Below, piece after piece: positions 34,408 through 42,570 of a stretch of 64,000 bases of DNA. The notes beneath the pieces were generated by a model. That model saw only the letters and a program-made list of their open reading frames with translations, was not told the origin of the DNA and did no database searches. Source of the stretch: Azonexaceae bacterium. GTDB lineage: Bacteria; Pseudomonadota; Gammaproteobacteria; Burkholderiales; Rhodocyclaceae. The DNA is taken from contig JAAXVL010000002.1 of assembly GCA_013335535.1 (NCBI GenBank), positions 372,001 through 436,000 of the forward strand. The letters run 5' to 3'. Numbering within the stretch: the first letter of the stretch is position 1; every line of letters begins with the position of its first letter. The translations under genes were made by a program, and so were the position numbers.

Positions 34408-36597
34408 ATGTCGCCTATTCGCCGCCGCGCTGCCGCTTTCATTTTTGCCCATTTTTTCGGGTTGACCGTGGCAATGGCCGCTGACGAAGCGCGACCGCGC
34501 ATCGGCCTCGTGCTGGGTGGTGGCGGGGCGCGCGGGGCGGCGCATATCGGCGTGCTCGAAGCACTCGAGAAATTGCGTGTGCCGGTCGATTGCGTGGCTG
34601 GCACGAGCATGGGGGCGCTCGTCGCCGGGGCCTGGGTGGCCGGCATGTCGCCGGAACGGATGCGGGAGGCGCTGGCCGGGGCGGACTGGTCAGACATGTT
34701 TGTCGATAACCCCGAATACGCCGAGATGAGCTACCGCAACAAGCAGGTATCGCGACGCTACCTGCCCGGTTCGGAGAGCGGTGTTTCAGCCAATGGCGTG
34801 GCTTACCAGGCCGGCGTCGTTTCGGGGCAGAAGATCAAGCTCTTCTTCAACCAGCTGGTGCGCGCCAACCAGGGCGAACGCAATATCGAGGAGTTGCCGC
34901 TGCCGCTGTCCATCGTCGCCACTGACATCGGCACCGGCGAGCGCGTGGCTTTTCGCGACGGCCCGCTGACTACGGCGATGCGCGCCAGCATGTCGGTACC
35001 CGGCCTGCTCGCCCCGGTCGATCATCAGGGGCGCAAGCTGGTCGATGGCGGCCTCGTGGATAACCTGCCGATTGCCGAGGTGCGCGAGCGCTGCCGTGCC
35101 GACGTGGTCATCGCTGTCAATGTCGGTTCGCCACTGCTCAAGGCCGAGGAGGTCGGTTCGCTGCTCACCGTCTCGACGCAGATGGTCGGCATCCTGACCG
35201 AACAGAACGTCAGTCGTTCACTGGCCACGCTCAAGGCCGGCGACATTTACATTCAGCCCGAGCTCAACGGCATCACGGCGGCCGATTTCGCCAAACATGC
35301 CGAGGCCGCTGCCAGCGGCCGTGCCGCGACCGAGGCTGCAGCCGCCAAACTGGCCGGCCTGTCGGTCAGCCCGACCGACTACGCCGCCTGGTGGCAGGGT
35401 ATCGAAGTTACCCGGCGCAGCTCGCCGCGCATCGATGCCATCGAGATCGTCGGGCTGGACAAGGTCAATGCGGGTGCCATCGAGCGTTACCTCAGCGTGC
35501 AGCCCGGCGAGACGATCCGCCCGTCCATCATCAACCGCGATCTGTTGCGTATGTACGGCGACGGCTATTACGAGAGCGTCGATTACACCGTGCTCAGCCA
35601 GCGCGAGCGCAACATCCTGCGCGTCATGCCCGTCGAAAAGCGCTGGGGGCCGGACTACGCGCGTTTCGCCATCAATCTGCAGGCCGACAACAGCCAGGGG
35701 TCGACCTTCGGCCTGCGCGGCGCCTACCACCAGACCTGGCTCAACGCCCTCGGCGGCGAGATGATCTACCACGGCGAAATTGGCTCGACCAACCGTTTCG
35801 GCGTCAATTACTACCAGCCGCTCGATGTCCGCCAGCGCTTCTTCTTCGAAGGGACGGCCGGCGTCAGCCAGACCCGCCTCAATATTTACGAAAACGACAA
35901 GCGCATCGCCCAGTATCGCGACAGCGAAACCGGCTTTGGCGCCCATCTCGGTACCAACATCGGCCTGCTCGGCCCGCTGCGCCTGGGTTGGGTACAGCGC
36001 CACCGCTATTTCGATCTCGATATCGGCGACCCCTCGCTACCCACGGCCGACAAGAGTTTCTCGGGCTGGAAGGCCAGCCTCGATTTCGACCAGTTCGACC
36101 GCATGCACTTCCCGACCCGCGGCTGGGCGGCACAGCTTTCGTGGTTCGAATCTCCCGGCAGAAACTATGCGCGCGCCGACGCGGATTTGCGCGCCGCCTA
36201 TGCCTTCGGCGGCACGGTGTTCAACGTGCGCGGCCGCTACACCGGCTCACCACGTGGCGACCTGCCCATTTACGATGCCGGCACGCTGGGCGGCTTCCAC
36301 AACCTGACGGCGTTCGCGCCCAACCAGATCATCGGCGACGACATCCGCTACGTCGGCGTGTGTGGCGAGCAGATCATCGGTCGCCTGCCGCTCGGCCTGC
36401 GTGGCGACATGCGCATCGGCCTGGCGTTCGAATTGGCCAAGGTCGGCACGCCGTATTCCGAATCGACGCGCGTCGGCGTCCTCGATTCCACCGCCCTCTA
36501 CGTCGGTGGCGAAACCCCCTTTGGGCCAGCCTATGTCGGCTTCGGCTACTCGACGAGCGGTGTCTCCAACCTGTTCCTGTTTGTCGGAACGCCTTGA
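34408..36597 (+). CDS. Patatin-like phospholipase autotransporter, type Vd (PlpD-like)
   Basis: A 729-residue secreted lipase with its own translocator. The signal peptide (about 1-24) precedes a patatin domain (about 30-320) with oxyanion loop GLVLGGGGARGAAHIG, nucleophile S67 in GTSMG, and catalytic D213 in DGGLVDN. A single POTRA (about 340-410, IDAIEIVGLDKVNAGAIERYL) and a 16-strand Omp85-type barrel (about 420-729) follow, ending FLFVGTP. This order is diagnostic of type Vd secretion. It probably hydrolyses phospholipids outside or at the surface. The hydrophobic core of the signal peptide (HFFGLTVAMA) is encoded by an exact dispersed motif. Confidence 0.92.
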   Translation: MSPIRRRAAAFIFAHFFGLTVAMAADEARPRIGLVLGGGGARGAAHIGVLEALEKLRVPVDCVAGTSMGALVAGAWVAGMSPERMREALAGADWSDMFVDNPEYAEMSYRNKQVSRRYLPGSESGVSANGVAYQAGVVSGQKIKLFFNQLVRANQGERNIEELPLPLSIVATDIGTGERVAFRDGPLTTAMRASMSVPGLLAPVDHQGRKLVDGGLVDNLPIAEVRERCRADVVIAVNVGSPLLKAEEVGSLLTVSTQMVGILTEQNVSRSLATLKAGDIYIQPELNGITAADFAKHAEAAASGRAATEAAAAKLAGLSVSPTDYAAWWQGIEVTRRSSPRIDAIEIVGLDKVNAGAIERYLSVQPGETIRPSIINRDLLRMYGDGYYESVDYTVLSQRERNILRVMPVEKRWGPDYARFAINLQADNSQGSTFGLRGAYHQTWLNALGGEMIYHGEIGSTNRFGVNYYQPLDVRQRFFFEGTAGVSQTRLNIYENDKRIAQYRDSETGFGAHLGTNIGLLGPLRLGWVQRHRYFDLDIGDPSLPTADKSFSGWKASLDFDQFDRMHFPTRGWAAQLSWFESPGRNYARADADLRAAYAFGGTVFNVRGRYTGSPRGDLPIYDAGTLGGFHNLTAFAPNQIIGDDIRYVGVCGEQIIGRLPLGLRGDMRIGLAFELAKVGTPYSESTRVGVLDSTALYVGGETPFGPAYVGFGYSTSGVSNLFLFVGTP
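34442..34471 (-). repeat. Dispersed tripartite motif, copy 9 (exact core)
   Basis: Exact core with an A6 tract at 15-20 and A5 at 26-30. It encodes the signal-peptide core of the patatin gene. Confidence 0.92.
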
Positions 36598-36645
36598 TGC
36601 TGTGTCGAATGGCATACTGAACGACTAATCATCCAGGAGAAAAGC

Positions 36646-37371
36646 ATGAAATCACGTTTTCTGATGTTCGCCCTGGGGGGGCTGCTGTGCATCGGCCAGG
36701 CCATGGCCCGGGTTAACGTTAATACCGCCAGCGCCGAAGAACTGCAAACCTTGAATGGCATTGGCCCGGTTCGGGCGCAGTTGATCATCGACTATCGGCG
36801 CGAGAACGGGCCGTTCAAGTCCATCGACGATCTGCGGAAAATCCCTGAGCTACGCGGTGCAGTTGCTGAGGGTTTGAAAGGCCGGGTCACCTACAACGGC
36901 CCGACCAAAATTTCTGCTGCCGAGCGCAATGGCGGAAAAGACAACGACGCTTCCGCCGCACCGGCCAAACCGAAGGCTCTGCCGCCACCGAAATCAGTCG
37001 CCAAGTCTGCCGAAATGGCTGCGCAGCCAGCCACGCCCGCTGCGACAAGTATGGCAAAGCCGGCCAGCCCGGTATCTCCGGCCAGACCGGCAATGCCCGG
37101 AAAGTCAGCCAGCGAGAGCAAAGCAGTTGCCGCCCCGCCGTCGGCGGACGAAAAATCACCAGCCGTGCTTGCCCCGGCCCGTCCCGCAATGCCCGGCAAG
37201 CCGGCTGACCCTGCCTCTGTTCCAGCCAAGCCCGCGCCCTCCGAAGCCAAGCCTGCCGCGCCATCTTCGGCCCCGGCCAAGCCGGCATTGCCCGTCGCCA
37301 AACCGGTCGGCCCGGCCATGCCCGGCGCGCCAGCCAAGCCCGCCAGCCCGGCGCAGCCTGCCGCTCACTGA
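36646..37371 (+). CDS. ComEA-like helix-hairpin-helix protein with long Pro/Ala tail
   Basis: A 241-residue exported protein. The signal peptide (about 1-21, ending AMA) precedes a ComEA-type double HhH DNA-binding domain (about 22-85: VNVNTASAEELQTLNGIGPV, AQLIIDYR, FKSIDDLRKIPEL). ComEA binds incoming DNA in the periplasm during natural transformation. Residues about 90-241 are a low-complexity tail with repeated PARPAMPGK and PAKPA units, not part of normal ComEA (about 100 residues). An AGGAGA ribosome-binding site is 8 bases upstream. The competence link is notable given the uptake-signal-like motif, but many bacteria keep ComEA-like proteins without proven competence. Confidence 0.85.
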   Translation: MKSRFLMFALGGLLCIGQAMARVNVNTASAEELQTLNGIGPVRAQLIIDYRRENGPFKSIDDLRKIPELRGAVAEGLKGRVTYNGPTKISAAERNGGKDNDASAAPAKPKALPPPKSVAKSAEMAAQPATPAATSMAKPASPVSPARPAMPGKSASESKAVAAPPSADEKSPAVLAPARPAMPGKPADPASVPAKPAPSEAKPAAPSSAPAKPALPVAKPVGPAMPGAPAKPASPAQPAAH

Positions 37372-37398
37372 ACATAGTGGCGAAATGCCGAGGACCGT

Positions 37399-40083
37399 TT
37401 GAGCGATAGCCTTTTTCTCTGCGCGACGACTCGTCTGGCGCAAACACTGCGTGGCGAGTTGCCGGCCGGGCAGGCTGTCTGGCGTACCCGGCAGGCGTTG
37501 ACGCTCGGCCAGTGGTTTGCGGCTCTGGCCGACGAGGCGGTGCTCAGCGGCGTCGCCGATCTGCCGCTCGCTCTCGACGCTTTCTCCGAACGACTGCTCT
37601 GGGAAAAGGTCATCGCCGCCTCGCTGACCGAAGCGGCTCCGCTGTTCGACATCCAGGGCATGGCCGCCTCGGCAGCCGAAGCGCAGGCGCTGGCCCGGGT
37701 CTGGAAAATCCGGCCTGGCGGCAGCGAGTTGTCCGACGAGGCAAAACTGTTCATCGGCTGGCAGGCCGAATTCGACAAACGCTGCCTGAGCAACGGCTGG
37801 ATCGATGCGGCGGGCTTGCAGCGGCAAGTCATCGAACTGATCGCCGACGGTCATTTCGCGCTGCCGCAAAGCGTTGCTTTCGTTGGTTTTGACCGCTACA
37901 CGCCGCTTGAGCGCGACCTCATGGCGGCCCTGACGGCGCGCGGCGTGAGTGTTGAAAATCAGGCCAAATTTCCGGTTGACCGTGGCAATCGGCAGGTGGT
38001 CGCCTGTGCCGATGGCGATGCAGAATGCGCCGCCGTGGTTGCCTGGGTCCAGGCGCAACGGGTGGCCAATCCGACCGGCCGGCTCGGCATTGTGGCGCCC
38101 GATCTGGCCGGGGTGCGCGACCGTCTCGAATTCCTGCTTGATGACGCGCTGCATCCGGCGCTGATCCGTCCCGATGCGGCCGAAGTGCCGCGCACCTTCA
38201 ATTTCTCGCTTGGCCGGGCGCTGGCCGATCTGCCGCTGATCCGCGTCGCGCTTGATCTGCTGGCGCTGGGCAGTGGCCGGGCCAAGGTCGAGCAAAGCCG
38301 GTTGTCGGCATTGCTGCTGGCCGGCGGCTGGTCGGCCGCCGACGGCGAGGCTGATGGCCGGGCCCGGCTGGATGCCTCCCTGCGCCGCGATCTGCCTTAT
38401 TTCACGACGCTGCGCGCGCTGATCAATCTGGCCCGCCGGCTGGCCGAGAAGGAGGTGCCGCTCTGCCCGCACACGGTGGCCGCGCTCGACGCCTTTGTCG
38501 AAACTACCGAGGCAGCCAACCGCAAGTTGCCGCCCGGCCAATGGTCTGCGATCTTCCGCAATTGCCTGAAAGCCGCCGGCTGGCCTGGTGACCGGCCGCT
38601 GTCCAGCCACGAGTTCCAGGCCCGCCGGGCTTTTGGCGAAGTGCTCGATGGCTTCGGCCGGCTTGACGGCCTGCTCGGGCCGCTGGCCTTCGCCGAGGCC
38701 GTGCGTCGCCTGTCGCAGCTCTGCCGCCAGCGTTTGTTCCAGCCCGAAACGCGCGGCCGGCCGGCGATTCAGGTGCTCGGCGTGCTTGAAAGCGCCGGCC
38801 TCGAATTCGACGCCCTGTGGGTCATGGGCATGAACGACGACCTCTGGCCGCCGCCGCCGCGCCCCAATCCGCTCTTGCCGGCCGAGTTGTTGCGGGCCGC
38901 CGGGGCGGCGCATGCCAGCGCCGAGGTCGAACTCGATTTCGCCCAGCGCGTCCATGCCCGGCTCGCGCAGTCGGCGCCGGAAGTGATCTTTTCTTTCGCG
39001 CAGGCCGATGGCAATCGTGTCCTGCGGCCGAGTCCGCTCATCGCCGGGATTCCGCTCGCTGCCGACGCATCGTGCGAAGTCGTGACCTTGGCCCGGCAAA
39101 TGGCCGGCGAATCGGCTGCGGCACTCGAGTTGCTCGACGACGCCATGGCGCCGCCGGTCGTCGAGGGCGAAAAAGTCTCCGGCGGCAGTTGGGTCCTGCG
39201 CGCCCAGGCCATCTGCCCGGCTTGGGCCTACTTCCAGTACCGCCTCGGCGGCGAGGCGATGGACGAGCCGGTCGAAGGCCTCGACCCGGCCGCCCGCGGC
39301 ACGCTCGTGCATGAGGCGCTGGAGGCTTTCTGGACTGCAATTCGTTCATCCGATGCCCTGGCCGCCCTGAGCGAGTCGAGCCGCCAGGAAACCATCGCCG
39401 AGGCCGTGACCAAGGCCCTGCAGACCTTCGAACTCGACCGTCGCATCACGCTCCCTGCCCGTTTCCGCGAACTCGAAGCGGCGCGTCTGGCCAAGCTGAT
39501 CGAGGTCTGGCTGCAGGTCGAGGCCAAACGTGGCCTGGGCTTCGAGGTCATCGCCTGCGAAGCGCCGGCCGAAGTCGAGATCGAGGGCATCAGGGTCAAG
39601 ATGATCGTCGATCGCATCGACCAGCTGGCCGATGGCCGGCAGGTCATCATCGACTACAAGACAGGTGCCGCCGTCGACACCAAAAACTGGGCCGAGCCGC
39701 GCATCACCGAGCCGCAACTGCCGATCTACGCCGCACTGGTCAATGAAGACGTCGCTGCTGTCGTCTTTGCCAAGGTCCTGCTCGACAAACCGGCCTTCGC
39801 CGGCGTCGCCGACGAAAAGGACATCCTGCCCGGCGTTCAGGGCATTGGCGACGACAAGCAGAAGGTCTTCGATCCGGTTGAATTTCCGGACTGGATCGCC
39901 GTCATCACCCATTGGCGCGAACGGCTGCACGCCGTGGCCAAGGAGGTCCGCCAGGGCCGGGCCGGGGTTGTTTTTGCCGACGAAAAGGGCTTGCAGTATT
40001 GCGAGGTCTTGCCGCTGCTCAGGCTGCCGGAACGACGTCGTTTGCTGGCGGCGGCGCAGGCAGGCCTGGGCTCGGTGCGCTGA
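37399..40083 (+). CDS. addB: AddB-like PD-(D/E)XK nuclease / inactivated helicase subunit
   Basis: An 894-residue betaproteobacterial AddB-type protein working with AddA in double-strand-break resection. The N-terminal region resembles an inactivated helicase domain without Walker A (LFLCATTRLAQTLRGELP). Central parts have VLESAGLEFDALWVMGMNDDLWPPPPRPNPLLP. The C-terminal RecB-like nuclease has GTLVHEALEAFW (His) and VDRIDQLADGRQVIIDYKTGA (D752, K754). The only usable start is TTG at 37399, with AGGA upstream. The segment KFPVDRGNRQVVA (about 190-202) is encoded by an exact dispersed motif. The partner addA lies after an inserted histidine-kinase gene. Confidence 0.88.
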   Translation: MSDSLFLCATTRLAQTLRGELPAGQAVWRTRQALTLGQWFAALADEAVLSGVADLPLALDAFSERLLWEKVIAASLTEAAPLFDIQGMAASAAEAQALARVWKIRPGGSELSDEAKLFIGWQAEFDKRCLSNGWIDAAGLQRQVIELIADGHFALPQSVAFVGFDRYTPLERDLMAALTARGVSVENQAKFPVDRGNRQVVACADGDAECAAVVAWVQAQRVANPTGRLGIVAPDLAGVRDRLEFLLDDALHPALIRPDAAEVPRTFNFSLGRALADLPLIRVALDLLALGSGRAKVEQSRLSALLLAGGWSAADGEADGRARLDASLRRDLPYFTTLRALINLARRLAEKEVPLCPHTVAALDAFVETTEAANRKLPPGQWSAIFRNCLKAAGWPGDRPLSSHEFQARRAFGEVLDGFGRLDGLLGPLAFAEAVRRLSQLCRQRLFQPETRGRPAIQVLGVLESAGLEFDALWVMGMNDDLWPPPPRPNPLLPAELLRAAGAAHASAEVELDFAQRVHARLAQSAPEVIFSFAQADGNRVLRPSPLIAGIPLAADASCEVVTLARQMAGESAAALELLDDAMAPPVVEGEKVSGGSWVLRAQAICPAWAYFQYRLGGEAMDEPVEGLDPAARGTLVHEALEAFWTAIRSSDALAALSESSRQETIAEAVTKALQTFELDRRITLPARFRELEAARLAKLIEVWLQVEAKRGLGFEVIACEAPAEVEIEGIRVKMIVDRIDQLADGRQVIIDYKTGAAVDTKNWAEPRITEPQLPIYAALVNEDVAAVVFAKVLLDKPAFAGVADEKDILPGVQGIGDDKQKVFDPVEFPDWIAVITHWRERLHAVAKEVRQGRAGVVFADEKGLQYCEVLPLLRLPERRRLLAAAQAGLGSVR
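37956..37985 (-). repeat. Dispersed tripartite motif, copy 10 (exact core)
   Basis: Exact core (37974-37985), AAATTT at 15-20 and ATTTTC from 27. Inside addB, encoding FPVDRG. Confidence 0.88.
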
Positions 40084-40184
40084 CTTCAGACAGTTTGTGA
40101 TAGATCAAGCCATCGTGCTTGAGAACAGCGAAAAATAGGTTAAAGGTTTCATTTCCAGCCCATTTTTGTGGAGCTTCCCGCAAG

Positions 40185-42443
40185 GTGTCATCCGATTTCA
40201 TTACCCTCTTGCAACGTCTGAAGGGGTGGCGGCTATTCGCTCTGGTCACGGTTGGCATCGTGGCGGTGGTGGAGTTGATCGTCTCCGCGATGGGGATTTT
40301 GCTCAAAGGGTCGGTGCCCTGGGATTATCTGCTGACAGGGGGGGTGGCGGCAGTCCTGGTTGCGCCACCAACGCTGGTCATGCTTGGCTATTTGCTGGAA
40401 AAACTGGCCGAGCATCAGCGCGCCACGCTGACACGCGATATTTCGAGCCTGGAAAGCCGGTTGATGACGGCGCTGCAGGCGGCCCGGATGGGCAGTTGGG
40501 AATTGAATTTTGTCGACGGCTCGCTGAGTTACGACCCGATGCTCCTGACCATCCTGGGTATTCCGCGAGAGCCGCCGCCGAACACCTTGGAAAGCTGGTT
40601 GGCGACCGTTCATCCCGACGATCGGCCGGGATTCGTCGCGGCCTATCAAGAGACAACCAGGGTCGGCGGGGCACCCTTTTCCGTCGAGTATCGCGTTGGC
40701 CTGCAGGAGGGAGGCTGGGGCTGGATTCATTCCCGGGGGATGGTTGTCGAGCGCGATGCGGATGGGCGCCCGCTGCGTGGTGGTGGCATTTCGGTGAATA
40801 TCAGCGAGCGCAAGCGGAACGAAGCCGAACTCGAGCAATACCGGCATCAGCTTGAAGATCTGGTGCAAAAACGGACAGCCGACCTGCGCGAAGTGCATGG
40901 CAAATTGCTCGATACCCAGTTCGCCATGAACAGCGTCGGCATCGGCATCCGCTGGAGCGACTTCGAGAGCAAGCGCCTGATCGAGGTCAATAGTTTTGCA
41001 GCCGAGATGCTGGGCTACTCGGTCGAGGAAATGCTGCAGCTGCGTGTCGAGGATATTTATCCGGGACCGGCCATGAATGACACCGAACAGGCCGTGGCGC
41101 TGATCCGGAAAAAGGGGTGGTGCAAGCTCGAGACGCAGAACAGGATGAAGGGTGGGGCACTGCTTCCCGTCGAGGTCACGCTCTACTATGTTTCGGCTGA
41201 CGAGGGGCTGCCGCCGCGCCTCATTTCCTTCGTGCGCGACATCAGCGCGCGCAAGCAGGCCGAAGCGGCGCTCATCGCAGCCAAGGAGGCGGCCGAGGCG
41301 GCGAATGTCGCGAAAAGCGCCTTCCTTGCCAACATGTCCCATGAAATACGCACGCCGCTTGCCGCCATCACCGGCATGGCGCACATCATCCGCCGTGGCG
41401 GCCTGCCGCCGGAGCAACTGCTTCGGCTCGAAAAGATCGATGCTGCCGGACATCACCTGCTCAGCATCGTCAATGCCGTCCTCGAACTCTCCAAGATCGA
41501 GGCCGGCAAGTTGAATGTGGCGGCTGATCCGCTGCGGCCAGCCGACATCGCCGCGAAGGTTGTCGCCATGCTGCAGGAGCGTGCCCAGGCCCGCAAGATC
41601 CGGCTCTATGCCGAGGCGCAGGAACTACCGCCCCGGCTGCTTGGCGACGCGACCCGCTTGCAGCAGGCACTGCTCAACTACGTGGCCAATGCCGTCAAAT
41701 TCACCGAGGAGGGCGTGGTTGTCGTCCGCGTTTCGGCCGATGAGGAAACAGAGGATCAGGTCGTCGTGCGTTTCGAGGTCGAGGATACCGGCATCGGTAT
41801 CGACCCGACTACCGCCGGCCGCCTGTTTACCGCTTTCGAACAGGCCGACAATTCGATGACGCGCAAATACGGCGGCACCGGCCTTGGCCTGGCCATCACG
41901 CGCAAGCTCGCGGAGATGATGGGCGGTGCAGCCGGCATGAGCAGCACGCCCGGCGAGGGCAGCGTCTTCTGGTTTACCGTGTGCCTCAAAAAGGGTGGAC
42001 GGGGCGTTGCCGAGCCTCTGGCCGATGCGCTGGAATCTGCCGAGGATGTGCTCAGCCGGGATTTTAGCGGGCGGCGCGTGCTGCTGGTCGAAGACGAGCC
42101 GGTCAATCGGGAGGTGGCGAGTGCCATGCTGGAGAGTGTCGGGCTCTCGGTCGATGTCGCCGTCGATGGCCACGAGGCCGTCGACAAGGCCGCCGCCGGA
42201 CATTTCGACCTGATTCTCATGGACCTGCAGATGCCCAGGCTGGATGGCCTCGAAGCAACGCGGCAGATACGTTCCATGCCCGGCCTCGGCGATGTGCCGA
42301 TTGTCGCGGTGACCGCCAACATCTTCGCCGAGGACAAGGCCAATTGCCTGGCGGCCGGCATGAATGACTTCCTGGCCAAACCCAGCCCGCCCGGCCTGCT
42401 GTTCTCGACCGTCCTCAAGGCGCTGAAGCGTCGGAGCGGCTGA
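40185..42443 (+). CDS. Hybrid sensor histidine kinase/response regulator between addB and addA
   Basis: A 752-residue kinase. Two membrane helices (about 14-38 and 46-72) are followed by two PAS domains (about 88-205, [17 protein letters not shown] and GWGWIHSRG, ending NISERKR; and about 232-350), HisKA ([19 protein letters not shown]386), HATPase_c ([24 protein letters not shown]) and a receiver ([11 protein letters not shown]680 in LILMDLQMP). GTG at 40185 lies behind GGAG. It has almost no periplasmic part, so the signal is probably cytoplasmic or in the membrane. It sits 101 bases after addB and 127 bases before addA, in the same direction. Confidence 0.92.
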   Translation: MSSDFITLLQRLKGWRLFALVTVGIVAVVELIVSAMGILLKGSVPWDYLLTGGVAAVLVAPPTLVMLGYLLEKLAEHQRATLTRDISSLESRLMTALQAARMGSWELNFVDGSLSYDPMLLTILGIPREPPPNTLESWLATVHPDDRPGFVAAYQETTRVGGAPFSVEYRVGLQEGGWGWIHSRGMVVERDADGRPLRGGGISVNISERKRNEAELEQYRHQLEDLVQKRTADLREVHGKLLDTQFAMNSVGIGIRWSDFESKRLIEVNSFAAEMLGYSVEEMLQLRVEDIYPGPAMNDTEQAVALIRKKGWCKLETQNRMKGGALLPVEVTLYYVSADEGLPPRLISFVRDISARKQAEAALIAAKEAAEAANVAKSAFLANMSHEIRTPLAAITGMAHIIRRGGLPPEQLLRLEKIDAAGHHLLSIVNAVLELSKIEAGKLNVAADPLRPADIAAKVVAMLQERAQARKIRLYAEAQELPPRLLGDATRLQQALLNYVANAVKFTEEGVVVVRVSADEETEDQVVVRFEVEDTGIGIDPTTAGRLFTAFEQADNSMTRKYGGTGLGLAITRKLAEMMGGAAGMSSTPGEGSVFWFTVCLKKGGRGVAEPLADALESAEDVLSRDFSGRRVLLVEDEPVNREVASAMLESVGLSVDVAVDGHEAVDKAAAGHFDLILMDLQMPRLDGLEATRQIRSMPGLGDVPIVAVTANIFAEDKANCLAAGMNDFLAKPSPPGLLFSTVLKALKRRSG

Positions 42444-42570
42444 TATTCGCCTGATCGCCAGGCCGGAAGGGCCATTGATGGCTTGAGGCAAACGGTCGCC
42501 CGGCGTACGATTTGCCGCCGCCGGGCAACATTCGCTTGCCGCGGCACTCTCCTCAGAAAGCCTCCTGCCT

